64,000 nt of DNA from Paulinella micropora. Taxonomy: Eukaryota > Cercozoa > Imbricatea > Euglyphida. This document shows positions 1 through 8,712 of this stretch, one piece after another (positions within the stretch are counted from its first letter, which is position 1; every line of letters starts with the position of its first letter). The translations under genes were made by a program, and so were the position numbers. The stretch spans positions 1,032,240 through 1,096,239 of the forward strand of contig BJOX01000054.1 of the NCBI GenBank assembly GCA_009731375.1, in the 5' to 3' direction. The notes below the pieces were generated by a model. That model made no database searches and was not told the DNA's origin. It saw only the letters and a program-made list of their open reading frames with translations.

Positions 1-108
1 CTTCGTTATGTTTCTGATTATGCTGCTACAAATAAATCAATCACTGCTTGGTTGAAATATGTCAAAGTCGCGTCTATCTATCCTAGCAGATCAGTTGTTA
101 AACAGTAG
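1..108 (+). CDS. C-terminal end of an unidentified element-1 gene
   Basis: An open frame runs from the first base of the window to a TAG at 106-108 and gives 35 residues (LRYVSDYAATNKSITAWLK at the start). It lies 73 bp upstream of the penton-like gene on the same strand, in the same AT-rich sequence. In PLV genomes the major capsid protein gene often precedes the penton gene, so this may be its C-terminus. The fragment is too short to show that. The gene continues out of the window to the left. Confidence 0.45.
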   Translation, partial: LRYVSDYAATNKSITAWLKYVKVASIYPSRSVVKQ

Positions 109-181
109 CCCTTATTTATTCAAAATATGTGTAGTCAAAAAAGATAAAAAAAATTAAAATATATTATTTTATAATATAGCC

Positions 182-979
182 ATGTCATTTACGATCTCTA
201 ATCTTGAAGACGAAAAGCGAACGAAAAAAAATTTCCTTCTTCGTGTCTCCTCAAGTGATAAAACAGAATCGAAATCCGCTTCTACTCACAATGGCCGTTT
301 CGTCGTTGATTTACCAGCAACTGGTCGTAATATTGATATAATCAGTGCTTATGTCGTAAAGAGTATCTCTATCCCAAATGTTTTCCCAAACATACCGAGT
401 TATGCCAACACTCTCACATCGATTAAAACAATGGGATCCGCTACAAAAACGGCAATCGTAACAGAAAATCAATACACCATTGATACATTTATTACCGCCC
501 TTCAAACTGCGATTAATTCAGCAATTACCCCCAACTCTGTAGTCATAACTTTGAACTCCGTTAATAAATTGAATTTCGCTTTCACTGGTGATACGTATGT
601 TTTTGATTACGATAATAGCACGATTAGAGACAAGATAGGACTAACTGCCGATATTTCGGCCGCGGCGAGTAGCACGATGCAGTCTATAGTCAATCTAATC
701 GGTGAAGCGGCCGTTTATGTTCATAGCCGTGCTTTAAATCAAGCAGGATTGGTTGAAGCAAATGGTAATTTCTCTGTCGTTGGTAAATGTAATTTAGATA
801 AGCCCTATGGAGTCCAGTGCTACTTTGAATCGTCAAACGATGTTGCCGATTACGTGCCATTCTCCACCACCAAGTCGTTAAGATCTATTGACATCGTCGT
901 TAGAAATGCTGGGGGTGAAGTTTTGGAGGTTCCTTTGAACTTTGAAGTTTCAATTCTTCTCAAGGCGTATCATGCGTAA
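182..979 (+). CDS. Penton-type minor capsid protein (element 1)
   Basis: 265 codons, intact, with an AT-rich TATA-like leader just upstream of the ATG. I call it a penton (single-jelly-roll vertex protein) from its length, which equals the penton-like gene of element 2 (43339-44134, also about 265 codons once its frameshift is allowed for), and from the shared layout. The layout is an N-terminal strand-rich part, a central stretch in the style ENQYTIDTFITALQTAIN (compare EGNYTMNNLKNKLSEVL in element 2), and a C-terminal beta-rich half ending in a hydrophobic strand (LNFEVSILLKAYHA). No signal peptide or membrane segment is visible. In Polinton-like viruses such a protein fills the five-fold vertices of the icosahedral capsid. 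The family assignment is by pattern only and would need a structure-based search. Confidence 0.6.
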   Translation: MSFTISNLEDEKRTKKNFLLRVSSSDKTESKSASTHNGRFVVDLPATGRNIDIISAYVVKSISIPNVFPNIPSYANTLTSIKTMGSATKTAIVTENQYTIDTFITALQTAINSAITPNSVVITLNSVNKLNFAFTGDTYVFDYDNSTIRDKIGLTADISAAASSTMQSIVNLIGEAAVYVHSRALNQAGLVEANGNFSVVGKCNLDKPYGVQCYFESSNDVADYVPFSTTKSLRSIDIVVRNAGGEVLEVPLNFEVSILLKAYHA

Positions 980-1004
980 TAAAAAAGAAAAACTATAAAA
1001 TATA

Positions 1005-1232
1005 ATGACTTTTATACAAAATTTAGATATACTATTCACTCTAATCAAAAATATTAACTCACGACGACGACGACAACATAAAGAACAAATCCCCTGCGGT
1101 GCCAATATTGATCAGTTTTACAAATATTTGAAGACAAATCACGCACAGCTAACCGAAGAATTAATCAAGGATAAGGACTTTGAATACATAAAAAAAATGG
1201 CCATAGAGATACAAAATAAAGTTGATAAATAA
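1005..1232 (+). CDS. Small hypothetical protein (element 1)
   Basis: 75 codons, starting 26 bp after the penton-like gene on the same strand, with TATAAAATATA directly before the ATG. The product is charged and probably helical (LDILFTLIKNINSRRRRQHK near the N-terminus, then a Lys/Glu-rich C-terminal half). I do not recognise a family. Position and the TATA-like leader, similar to other genes of both viral elements, support a real gene. Confidence 0.5.
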   Translation: MTFIQNLDILFTLIKNINSRRRRQHKEQIPCGANIDQFYKYLKTNHAQLTEELIKDKDFEYIKKMAIEIQNKVDK

Positions 1233-1263
1233 GCATAAATAAAGTATTCTTTTTTGTTTAAAT

Positions 1264-2503
1264 CTAATCTTCAATCCAGTTTACTGAAGCATAAATACTC
1301 GCCGTTCCACCGCTTGTATTTTGTGCGGATATGGTAAATGTCTTGCTTGGTCCTATCTTGATATTATATTGAGACAAATCAATGTATATTGATGAACCAC
1401 CAGACAACACATATGTAAATATCACACTTCCGCCCGTTCTTGTAGTTCCTGCCGTATCTACTTCGGCCAATGATGTGGCAGTATCGTAATTTGAATAAGA
1501 AGGTGTTCCTCCTAATGTGGTCTTAAGAATAATTCTCGCGATACATGTTTTAGTGTCCGAATTGCTGATGCTTAAATTCTCAAAGTAGATTATGTTGTAA
1601 TTCGTTTTGCTGTTGAATGTGGAGCGGTTTCTAATAGTAAATATGGCATTCTCAGTTGCTCCTATAGTTTTAACATTATCATACGAGTTAGTTATAGCAA
1701 TAGTCCGATCAATATTCCCTTCAACTGCCAAAAACATGCTAGCAGTTTTCATTACAACGGATGCCAGACTTGANNNNNNNNNNGACGAATACGCCTTCGC
1801 ATAAATCGCAAACGCCGCTTGATCCAATGATGGAGTGGTAGCAGTGCTCGCGTATTTAATTGAATGAGTTACTTCCATTCGCCCAGTTCGTGGGTTTTCT
1901 ATTTTGAATGTAATTTGGCCACTACCCAGATATTGAACAACTATTTCAAACACATTCAATTTAGTAAAATCAATCGCGGGGAAGTTTCCAGTATTATTAC
2001 ATTTATCAACATTCCACGCATATTGACTGACCACATTTTCTACACCTCCCGCCGTTCTTACAACAGACATTCCCAAACTTGATTGTCTAAAACATAAATT
2101 GTCTGCTGGTGTGCCTATGCCAATATCGCAATTGAAACTATCTGCGGCGATAGATGACGGAAACAATGCGGAAAATCTAGCAACTAACCCCATACCACTT
2201 CTATATTTGGCTCGTTCAATAGTCGTAATCTGTGCCGTTGAATTACCTAAGGCGGATGTCGTTGAAGGCGCCATTGAATTAGCAGACGATACCACCCCGC
2301 CATTAGTCTCCGTTTTGTCAAAGAATCGCGTATTTATACCATATGTAAATACATTTTGTAATACTGGCGACAAAGTGGCCGTTCTCAATTCTCCGAAGGC
2401 GGTTGTTGGTAAAGCATCTTTAATACTATCAATAGATAAAGAAGAAGATGATGTAGTTGATGAAGATGGTGCTTTGACGAAAAAGGTTCATTTTATATTT
2501 CAT
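1264..2503 (-). CDS. Virion protein shared by both viral elements (frameshifted, gapped)
   Basis: The main open frame is 1264-2388. The reading continues upstream in another frame through a Ser-rich stretch to ATGs at 2491 or 2503, so one frameshift lies near 2480. A 10-N gap (1774-1783) interrupts the middle. The protein is clearly related to the element-2 product at 40427-41655. Shared blocks are TAFGEL near the N-terminus, KYRSGMGLVARFSALF against KYRAGMGVCVRFTALW, WNVDK followed by PAIDFTK, and YLGSGQITFKIENPRTG. This family is beta-rich and lacks catalytic motifs. I infer a virion surface or fibre-associated role from its place among capsid genes. Its start lies only about 11-23 bp from the divergent start at 2514, so the two genes must share a very small promoter region. 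Confidence 0.6.
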
Positions 2504-2513
2504 ATTATAAAAT

Positions 2514-2789
2514 ATGCCAATAATAATACATGATTTGCCAAGTGATATAGTTGGACACATAAGAACATTTGTTTATTCAGAAATGTCCCAGCAGAATTAT
2601 AGAAAAGAATTTTGCAATATATGCGGTTTGTCTCGCACATTCCAGTCGCATCCAACTATTATAGCAGTTGATATTGATAATGTAGATGGTGTCCAGTTTT
2701 TCACGATCTGTTCTATTAATTGCTACAGACGAGATTATAATATTAGAGCAAGATACCACGAACCACCTTTAATCGTTGTTAAGTATTAA
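2514..2789 (+). CDS. Small putative zinc-binding protein (element 1)
   Basis: 91 codons. The N-terminus IHDLPSDIVGHIRTFVY recalls the start of an F-box, but weakly. The centre has FCNICG and later ICSINCYRRD, four cysteines spaced as in a small zinc-binding fold. It is transcribed divergently from the virion protein gene, with almost no intergenic space. The end at 2789 faces the end of the recombinase gene at 2832. I do not recognise a named family. Confidence 0.5.
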   Translation: MPIIIHDLPSDIVGHIRTFVYSEMSQQNYRKEFCNICGLSRTFQSHPTIIAVDIDNVDGVQFFTICSINCYRRDYNIRARYHEPPLIVVKY

Positions 2790-2831
2790 TCTTTTTGTTT
2801 TTGTTTCTCGTGCTTCTTCTTAATGGTGTTT

Positions 2832-4094
2832 TTACTTCCTCTGTCGCGGTTTCTTCTTGTGGCACTTCTTTCTTCTCTTTGATAAATTTATAACAATAAC
2901 GGCTCCAATCTTACTTAATTGTCGTAGTTTAATATTTGTTATTATTGCCCCGTGGTCGTTGTAAATCTGTTCAAGCAATTTATACTTATCCTCTCTACTA
3001 GCCCTTTTGGCTAATGATTGGTATTTGCTTTCTTCTTCTCCGTTTTCGCTTTCAGTTTCATTAGTATTATTTAAATTCAGACATAAATCTATCTTTCTTC
3101 GTAATTCCTCTAATTCTGTTTTAATTCCTTCTGCCTTAATTTCTTCGGGGTCGGCCACATTAACCCAACTATAACTAAAACTAGTAAGCATATCACCATG
3201 ACCAAGCACATTAGAAACCCATGTATTGAAATTCTCTATTTTCTGATTGGCGAAATTACTATACGACAAACTAGCATAAAGTTTCCGCAACATACTGCTT
3301 TTCTGCGTGTATTCCGATAGCCAAGGAAAGATTTTGATAATTCTCTTATTTAGTTCATTATTCTTTTGTTTATCAAGCACACCTTCTTTGTTGATGATAA
3401 CTGCTATTTTCTTTTTGAAATGGTTCCGTATTGAATTTAATTTTTCTATTACGAATTCAGGAGTAAAAATGACAACAGGTCTCTCAGTCCAATTCTTTTC
3501 TTGTCCTTCTCTCTTCTTGGCTAGGTTATTTACCCTCAACCAACTTGGTTTATCTGGTATCAACTCGTATGTGTTTTTATCAAATTTTTCCACAGGTCTC
3601 GCTCCAATTGCTATCATCAAAGCAAGTAGATTAAGATAAGGGTCATTACTTAATATCATATCGTTCATTTTAGCCATTACATCACGAACATCAATTTGTA
3701 TTTTTTGTTCATTTTTTGCTTTGACATCTTTCTTATATCCTTCTACAATATCAATCCGCTCGTCTAGATTAAAATACTTATCAAGTTTGCTCATTTTATA
3801 TACTTTTTCACTTTGATAAGGCTCTATTGCTTTTTTTCTTACCTCAGAAAGTCTTTGTCTTCCGCTGTTCAAATTAGGATACACGATAGCATATTTCGGG
3901 TATATGACTTTTAGTGCCTCAAGTGCCTCTTCATCACTCGCTGGTGCGCTAAATAGCGATATGATAGCATTATGAAAGGCGATACTTGGTTTCAACTCAC
4001 TATCGTAGAAGTTGGACACGACTTCATAAATTTTATTTTCAGTAGTAGCAACTCTTAACAGCCAAACAAATTTCTTATCATCTTCGCTCCACAT
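2832..4094 (-). CDS. Tyrosine recombinase, telomere-resolvase (protelomerase)-like
   Basis: 420 codons, intact. Candidate catalytic residues of the tyrosine recombinase/telomere resolvase fold appear in order: Arg166 in GARPVEKF, Lys194/195 in NNLAKKR, Arg270 in SMLRKLYASLSY, His299 in VLGHGDM, and Tyr308 in SFSYSWV. The His-to-Tyr spacing of 9 fits both Xer-type recombinases and resolvases. The usual HxLR box of phage integrases is replaced by MLRKLYA, which is closer to resolvases, and the length is near that of the short bacterial hairpin resolvases. Such enzymes cut and rejoin palindromic DNA into covalently closed hairpin ends. The C-terminal 100 residues are acidic, then very basic (SKRRKKCHKKK). 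A long palindrome lies about 1.2 kb away at 5287-5692. A plain integrase remains possible. Confidence 0.55.
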   Translation of the reverse strand: MWSEDDKKFVWLLRVATTENKIYEVVSNFYDSELKPSIAFHNAIISLFSAPASDEEALEALKVIYPKYAIVYPNLNSGRQRLSEVRKKAIEPYQSEKVYKMSKLDKYFNLDERIDIVEGYKKDVKAKNEQKIQIDVRDVMAKMNDMILSNDPYLNLLALMIAIGARPVEKFDKNTYELIPDKPSWLRVNNLAKKREGQEKNWTERPVVIFTPEFVIEKLNSIRNHFKKKIAVIINKEGVLDKQKNNELNKRIIKIFPWLSEYTQKSSMLRKLYASLSYSNFANQKIENFNTWVSNVLGHGDMLTSFSYSWVNVADPEEIKAEGIKTELEELRRKIDLCLNLNNTNETESENGEEESKYQSLAKRASREDKYKLLEQIYNDHGAIITNIKLRQLSKIGAVIVINLSKRRKKCHKKKPRQRK

Positions 4095-4139
4095 CCTAGT
4101 ATATAATAGACAAGTTTATATTATTTTAATTATTTTAAA

Positions 4140-4615
4140 TAATAAATAGCCATTACCCGCGACATGTTCCTAAATGTTGTTAAAAACCACTAGGACAGTT
4201 GTTGTCAATAGTAGCAGTGTGAGAGAGGATTTTTTTGTTTGTATTAATGTAGGCCAAGTGTCCGACCGACCACCACCCGCGGGCGGAATTTTTTAAAGTG
4301 TATAGTATAGAGTACCCCCACACCTCGGAAAATTTACTATTTCTTAATAAAACCTTGGACAGGTTGGACAAGTCAAAATTTAGTTAATAGAAAGAAGAAG
4401 AATATAATAAATACCGAAATTTAATAACGAAAAAGTGTCCAACCTCGTAAGGGTCAAGTTGGACACAGCCAACCATGGGGTTGGACACATATATATAAAC
4501 AAGATTATTTTCCTCTCGCCTGCTCTTATATCCAACCATTTTTGTTTGCTATAATATAAACATAAGGGTCAATATTACATTTAAACATAAGTGTCAATAT
4601 TACTATAAAGCAATA
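4140..4615. promoter_or_regulatory. Divergent intergenic region with repeated TTGGACA sites and a tandem 23-bp repeat
   Basis: About 500 bp separate the recombinase start (4094, minus) from the Lys-rich gene start (4616, plus). TTGGACA or its complement TGTCCAA occurs near 4354, 4362, 4437, 4463 and 4485, and a variant (TGTCCGA) near 4259. Just before the plus-strand gene, a roughly 23-bp unit (AAACATAAGGGTCAATATTA) is repeated in tandem at about 4557-4605. Clustered copies of one heptamer in both orientations between divergent genes look like binding sites. No binding protein can be named from the sequence. Confidence 0.4.
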
Positions 4616-5010
4616 ATGCCAACCGTGTCCGAACAATACGCAAACAAACAAAAGTATATATCGCAAAAATATGGGGGTAGTTTCGCATTTTTAAGAATGC
4701 AAAGATACAATAGGGAATATTACGAGAAGAATAAAGAAAGAATAGCACAAAGGAAGAAGCAACTTCGTCAAGAAAATAAGGACAAGATAAAAGAATACAA
4801 TAAAGCATATTACGAAAAGAAAAAGGATACAAATAAAAAGCGACTTTCTGAAGAACGGAAATTGAAGAAAAAGCATATATGAAGAAATACGACAAACAAC
4901 GAAGGGACCTTAAAAAAACAATACGAGAAAAAATATGGAGAAAAGCAGATAAGAATATAGATAGATGGACTAGTTATTTTAACGAAAATAGAAAGCCAAT
5001 CTCTGTGTGA
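4616..5010 (+). CDS. Lys/Glu/Tyr-rich coiled-coil protein (frameshifted)
   Basis: The open frame 4616-4882 gives 88 residues. It includes a repeated pattern (NREYYEKNKERIAQRKKQ, then EYNKAYYEKKKD) typical of highly charged helical proteins of large DNA viruses. A frameshift near 4850 would continue the same composition (AYMKKYDKQRRDLKKTIREK) to a TGA at 5008-5010. Function is unknown; a basic helical DNA-binding or scaffold protein is possible. It is the last gene before the terminal repeats of element 1. Confidence 0.45.
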
Positions 5011-5123
5011 TCGCGTTAGTGTGGTTAAAAACACTTTTTCACACCTGATACCAGATAAAACCAATTTTGCCACACTTGGTGCGGTAATTTTTTCCTGCTT
5101 ACACCAACTCCGACACTGGACAA
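5010..5123. repeat. Terminal-type sequence of element 1, related to element-2 TIR
   Basis: The stretch around 5020-5060 (TTAGTGTGGTTAAAAACAC, then TTTCACACC) matches the inner part of the right terminal inverted repeat of element 2 near 54840-54870 (TTAGTGTGGATAAAAACAT, then TCTCACACC). The CAACTTTTTGCTTTTTGT string near 5120 recurs in inverse orientation in the left terminal repeat of element 2 near 33450. This indicates that both elements belong to one lineage and that element 1 ends here. Confidence 0.5.
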
Positions 5124-5191
5124 CTTTTTGCTTTTTGTATAAAGTTGGTCAGACCGCTTTTTTGCTTTTTGTATAAAGTTGGTCAGACCGC
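5124..5191 (+). repeat. Tandem direct repeat, two units of about 34 bp
   Basis: A unit containing GTATAAAGTTGGTCAGACCG is present twice in succession, nearly identical, at about 5124-5157 and 5158-5191. It follows the terminal-type sequence of element 1 and precedes the palindrome. It then gives way to a C-rich stretch with a short hairpin (CAATCGGCTACGCCGATTG, 5228-5246). Confidence 0.7.
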
Positions 5192-5286
5192 TTTTTTACT
5201 CTTGTGTTGGGGTGCCCCCTCCCCCCACAATCGGCTACGCCGATTGTTGCCCCCCTCCCCCATTTCTTTCATTTTTTTATGTGTGT

Positions 5287-5684
5287 GATCATTTATGTAT
5301 ATAGACATGTCCATTCATATATCATAATACAAGCACTAAAAAAACATAAAACACACACAGGAAGACAGAAAACACACCTATGTTTCACAAAAACACACCT
5401 TTGTTTTGACAAAAATACGACAAACTAAGCACACTAAGAGAGATTTGGTCAAAATAACGACAATTTCATATAAATGAAATTTAATATATATTTTTTAAAA
5501 TAAAAAATATGAAATTGTCGTCATGTTGACCAAATCTCTCTTAGTGTGCTTAGTTTGTCGTATTTTTGTCAAAACAAAGGTGTGCTTTTGTGAAACATAG
5601 GTGTGTTTTCTGTCTTCCTGTGTGTGTTTTATGTTTTTTTAAAGCTTGTATTATGATATATGAATGGACCTGTCTATATATAAA

Positions 5685-5692
<8 letters not shown>
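5287..5692. repeat. Near-perfect 406-bp palindrome at the end of element 1
   Basis: Two arms of about 183 bp (5287-5469 and 5509-5692) are inverted copies with only scattered mismatches and no net indel: paired positions sum to 10978 from the innermost to the outermost pairs checked. The roughly 39-bp centre is almost pure A/T. The arms contain CACACTAAGAGAGATTT, which begins like the CACACTAAGAGCC motif of the element-2 termini. This is what a resolved or unresolved junction of two identical hairpin ends would look like, and a telomere-resolvase-like gene is encoded nearby. A foldback transposon is the alternative. Confidence 0.85.

Positions 5693-5731
<39 letters not shown>
5687..5731. repeat. 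(AT)n microsatellite
   Basis: About 45 bp of pure AT dinucleotides directly follow the palindrome and form the border between element 1 and the SINE-rich host sequence. Confidence 0.9.
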
Positions 5732-5733
<2 letters not shown>

Positions 5734-5837
5734 GCCATCAACATCGAGTCTGTGGCTAGCCACCCTTTCAATATGAGCTTCCAACTCCTGGTTGACACAA
5801 GCCATGATTTATTCCGATGGTAGAGCAAAAAGTAGGC

Positions 5838-5904
<67 letters not shown>

Positions 5905-5959
5905 CATAATAATCATAATAATAATAGTAGTAGTAGTAGTAGTAGTAATAGTAATAGTA

Positions 5960-6046
<87 letters not shown>

Positions 6047-6297
6047 GTAATAATAATAGTGCTTGTCAGTCAATGGCGAATGCATTTCTGCACATGTGCC
6101 TCCATCGTCTTACCCGTGAGGGGAGTACGAAGATTTGACGATAGGCTCTACTGACACCCCCGCAAGGCAGCTCCAAGCCTTCCAGAGACCAATACTTTCA
6201 AAGAAAATATCCTTTGAAAATACTGGCGCTGACGGGAATCGAACTGGCGACAGGTCCCAGATGGTAGACCTTAACCACTGGGCTATCGCGGTGCCAC
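5838..6297 (-). mobile_element. tRNA-derived SINE, copy 1, with (TTA)n tail
   Basis: Read on the minus strand, the element starts at 6297 with a tRNA-like head. An A-box-like TAGCCCAGTGG is followed by a B-box-like AGTTCGATTCC, as in an RNA polymerase III promoter. A body of about 150 bp follows (CACGGGTAAGACGATGGAGG near the end), then a long (TTA/CTA)n tail at 5838-6059. The same head and body recur in at least four further copies in the next 2 kb, which defines a family. Confidence 0.8.
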
Positions 6298-6384
<87 letters not shown>

Positions 6385-6470
6385 TAATAGTGCTTCTCTG
6401 TCAATGGCTGATGCATTTCTGCACATGCGCCTCCATCGTCTCACCCGTGAGGGGAGTACGAAGAATTGAC
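6298..6470 (-). mobile_element. tRNA-derived SINE, copy 2 (cut by gap)
   Basis: A (TAA)n run (6298-6388) is followed by the tail-side half of the SINE body (GCTTCTCTGTCAATGGCTGA onward) up to the gap at 6471-6480. The tRNA-like head is missing. The tail adjoins the head of copy 1, so the copies are arranged head to tail. Confidence 0.7.
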
Positions 6471-6480
6471 NNNNNNNNNN

Positions 6481-7043
6481 TACTTCCTCTAAGGCATGCT
6501 GATGCAGCTGATGGCACGATCCGTTTCCGGACATGACCCTCCATGCCCTTGTTCGAGGTGCTCCATCCCCACCTAGTCAGTCTCTCGACTGATTATAGGG
6601 GCCACCGATGGAGGTCCTGAGGGCAAGACTACACTAAGCCGAGGTTATTCCGCAGTCTCAACAACCTCTTGCAAAACGTTGCCGCATGTGCAAGTGCGTA
6701 CACCAAGCATGGTTGCTAGAACTACCTCAAAACCCCACCCATAACAATTTGGTATCCGCTGGGTCCACGGGCTATCAACCGGCATAGCGGAGTTTAAGAT
6801 CTTCGACAGGCGCCCAACGACCCTCCTCCCCAGCATTATCCACCAAATGGTTTTGAGTTGGCATCCAAGTTTAATGCCGTAAGGCCATTGGGCTGGAGCT
6901 CTGATAAACAAGCGTGACTAATTTTATCATCAGGTGTTACCCTCAAATATATCACAGTCAACACTCTGAGAAGAAAGATATACTTCCTCTAAGGCATACT
7001 GATGCAGCTGATGGCACGATCCGTTTCCGGACATGAGCCTCCA
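6481..7043. repeat. Unidentified sequence flanked by a 64-bp direct repeat
   Basis: No gene is seen. A segment starting TACTTCCTCTAAGGCAT and ending with CCGTTTCCGGACATG is present at 6481-6544 and again at 6978-7043. Both copies adjoin 10-N gaps, so one may be an assembly duplicate. The sequence between is single-copy in this window and has no convincing coding frame. Confidence 0.5.
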
Positions 7044-7053
7044 NNNNNNNNNN

Positions 7054-7056
7054 CAC

Positions 7057-7144
<88 letters not shown>

Positions 7145-7368
7145 GTGCTTCTCTGTCAATGGCTGATGCATTTCTGCACATGCGCCTCCATCGTCTCACC
7201 CGTGAGGGGAGTACGAAGAATTGACGATAAGCTCTAATGACACCCCCGCAAGAACAGTTCCAGACGGACCGGTATGTTCAATGAAAATACTGGTGGCACC
7301 GACGGGAATCGAACTGGCGACAGGGCCCAGATGGTAGAACTTGACCACTGAGCTATCACGGTGTCCAT
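7054..7368 (-). mobile_element. tRNA-derived SINE, copy 3 (full length)
   Basis: The tail (TAA)n is at 7056-7143, the body at 7144-7300, and the tRNA-like head ends at 7368 (minus strand A box TAGCTCAGTGG, B box AGTTCGATTCC). This is the most complete copy, about 225 bp without the tail. Confidence 0.85.
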
Positions 7369-7618
7369 AATAATAATAATAATAATGATAATAATAACAG
7401 TGCTTATCTGTCAGTGGCGGATCCATTTCTTGACACGCGCCTCCATCGTCTCACCACAAAGATTTGGCGATAGATCTAATCACACCCCCGTTGGGTAGCT
7501 CCAAGCTTTCCACGATGACATCAGACCAATACTTTGAACATGATGGTACTGACAGGAATCAAACTGGCGACAGGTCCCAGATGGCACAACTCGACCACTG
7601 GGCTATCGCGGTGCGCCA
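7369..7618 (-). mobile_element. tRNA-derived SINE, copy 4 (diverged)
   Basis: A short (TAA)n tail is followed by a diverged body and a tRNA-like head with A box TAGCCCAGTGG and a degenerate B box (AGTTTGATTCC on the minus strand). Its tail begins exactly where the head of copy 3 ends. Confidence 0.75.
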
Positions 7619-7626
7619 AAATAACG

Positions 7627-7627
7627 A

Positions 7628-7711
<84 letters not shown>

Positions 7712-7971
7712 AATAATAATATAATAGTAATAGTAGTAGCAGTAGTAGTAGCAGTAATAATAATAATAGTGTTTCTCTGTCAATGGCTGATGCAAATCTG
7801 CACATGCGCCTCCATCGTCTCACCCGTGAGGGGAGTACGAAGAATTGACGATAGGCTCTAATGACACCCGCAAGGGCAGTTCCAACACTTCCAGACGGAC
7901 CGGTATGTTCAATGAAAATACTGGTGGCACCGACGGGAATCGAACTGGCGACAGGGCTCAGATGGTAGAAC

Positions 7972-7972
<1 letters not shown>
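7627..7972 (-). mobile_element. tRNA-derived SINE, copy 5 (5' end truncated)
   Basis: A long (TAA)n tail with TAG/CAG variants (7627-7770) and a full body are followed by a head that stops at 7972, just before the A box. There the sequence turns into (ATT)n shared with the inverted copy 6. Confidence 0.75.
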
Positions 7973-8018
<46 letters not shown>

Positions 8019-8170
8019 ATTGTCGGTGCCACCAGTATTTTCATTGAACATACCGATCCGTCTGGACCAGTATTTTCATTGAACATACCGGCCCCCGTCT
8101 GGAAGTGTTGGAACTGCCCTTGCGGGGGTGTCATTAGAGCTTATCGTCAATTCTTCGTACTCCCCTCACG
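7973..8170 (+). mobile_element. tRNA-derived SINE, copy 6 (inverted, truncated by gap)
   Basis: After an (ATT)n run, the SINE body continues on the plus strand (GGTGCCACCAGTATTTTCAT onward) to the gap at 8171. A short piece with CCAGTATTTTCATTGAACAT is duplicated in tandem (about 8030-8090). Together with copy 5 it forms an inverted pair with both heads replaced by the repeat. Confidence 0.65.
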
Positions 8171-8548
8171 NNNNNNNNNNNNNNNNNNNNNNNNNNNNNN
8201 NNNNNNNNNNNNNNNNNNNNNNNNNNNNNNNNNNNNNNNNNNNNNNNNNNNNNNNNNNNNNNNNNNNNNNNNNNNNNNNNNNNNNNNNNNNNNNNNNNNN
8301 NNNNNNNNNNNNNNNNNNNNNNNNNNNNNNNNNNNNNNNNNNNNNNNNNNNNNNNNNNNNNNNNNNNNNNNNNNNNNNNNNNNNNNNNNNNNNNNNNNNN
8401 NNNNNNNNNNNNNNNNNNNNNNNNNNNNNNNNNNNNNNNNNNNNNNNNNNNNNNNNNNNNNNNNNNNNNNNNNNNNNNNNNNNNNNNNNNNNNNNNNNNN
8501 NNNNNNNNNNNNNNNNNNNNNNNNNNNNNNNNNNNNNNNNNNNNNNNN
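8171..8548. other. Assembly gap (378 N)
   Basis: Unknown sequence, with the SINE body on the left and a poly-A run on the right. Other large gaps are 38108-38484 and 59462-60088. Confidence 1.
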
Positions 8549-8588
<40 letters not shown>

Positions 8589-8681
8589 AGACGAAGAAGA
8601 AGAAGAAGAAGAAGAATAAGAAGAAGAAGAAGAAGAAGACATAAAAAGGAGGAAAAGGTGAAGATGGGGAAGAAGAAGAAG

Positions 8682-8712
<31 letters not shown>

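Noticed and set aside
1607-2533. Plus-strand frames opposite the virion protein
   Set aside because: They are antisense shadows; the minus-strand product has a clear relative in element 2.
5287-5692. Two separate short genes (92 and 85 codons) in the palindrome
   Set aside because: The frames mirror each other because the DNA is an inverted repeat; no independent coding evidence.
6230-6297. Functional tRNA gene on the minus strand
   Set aside because: A and B boxes are present, but the sequence recurs as the head of a repeated 230-bp unit with a tail, so it is a SINE head and not a cellular tRNA gene.
5792-8051. Poly-Ile, poly-Tyr, poly-Leu and poly-Asn frames
   Set aside because: Translations of (TAA)n/(TTA)n SINE tails.
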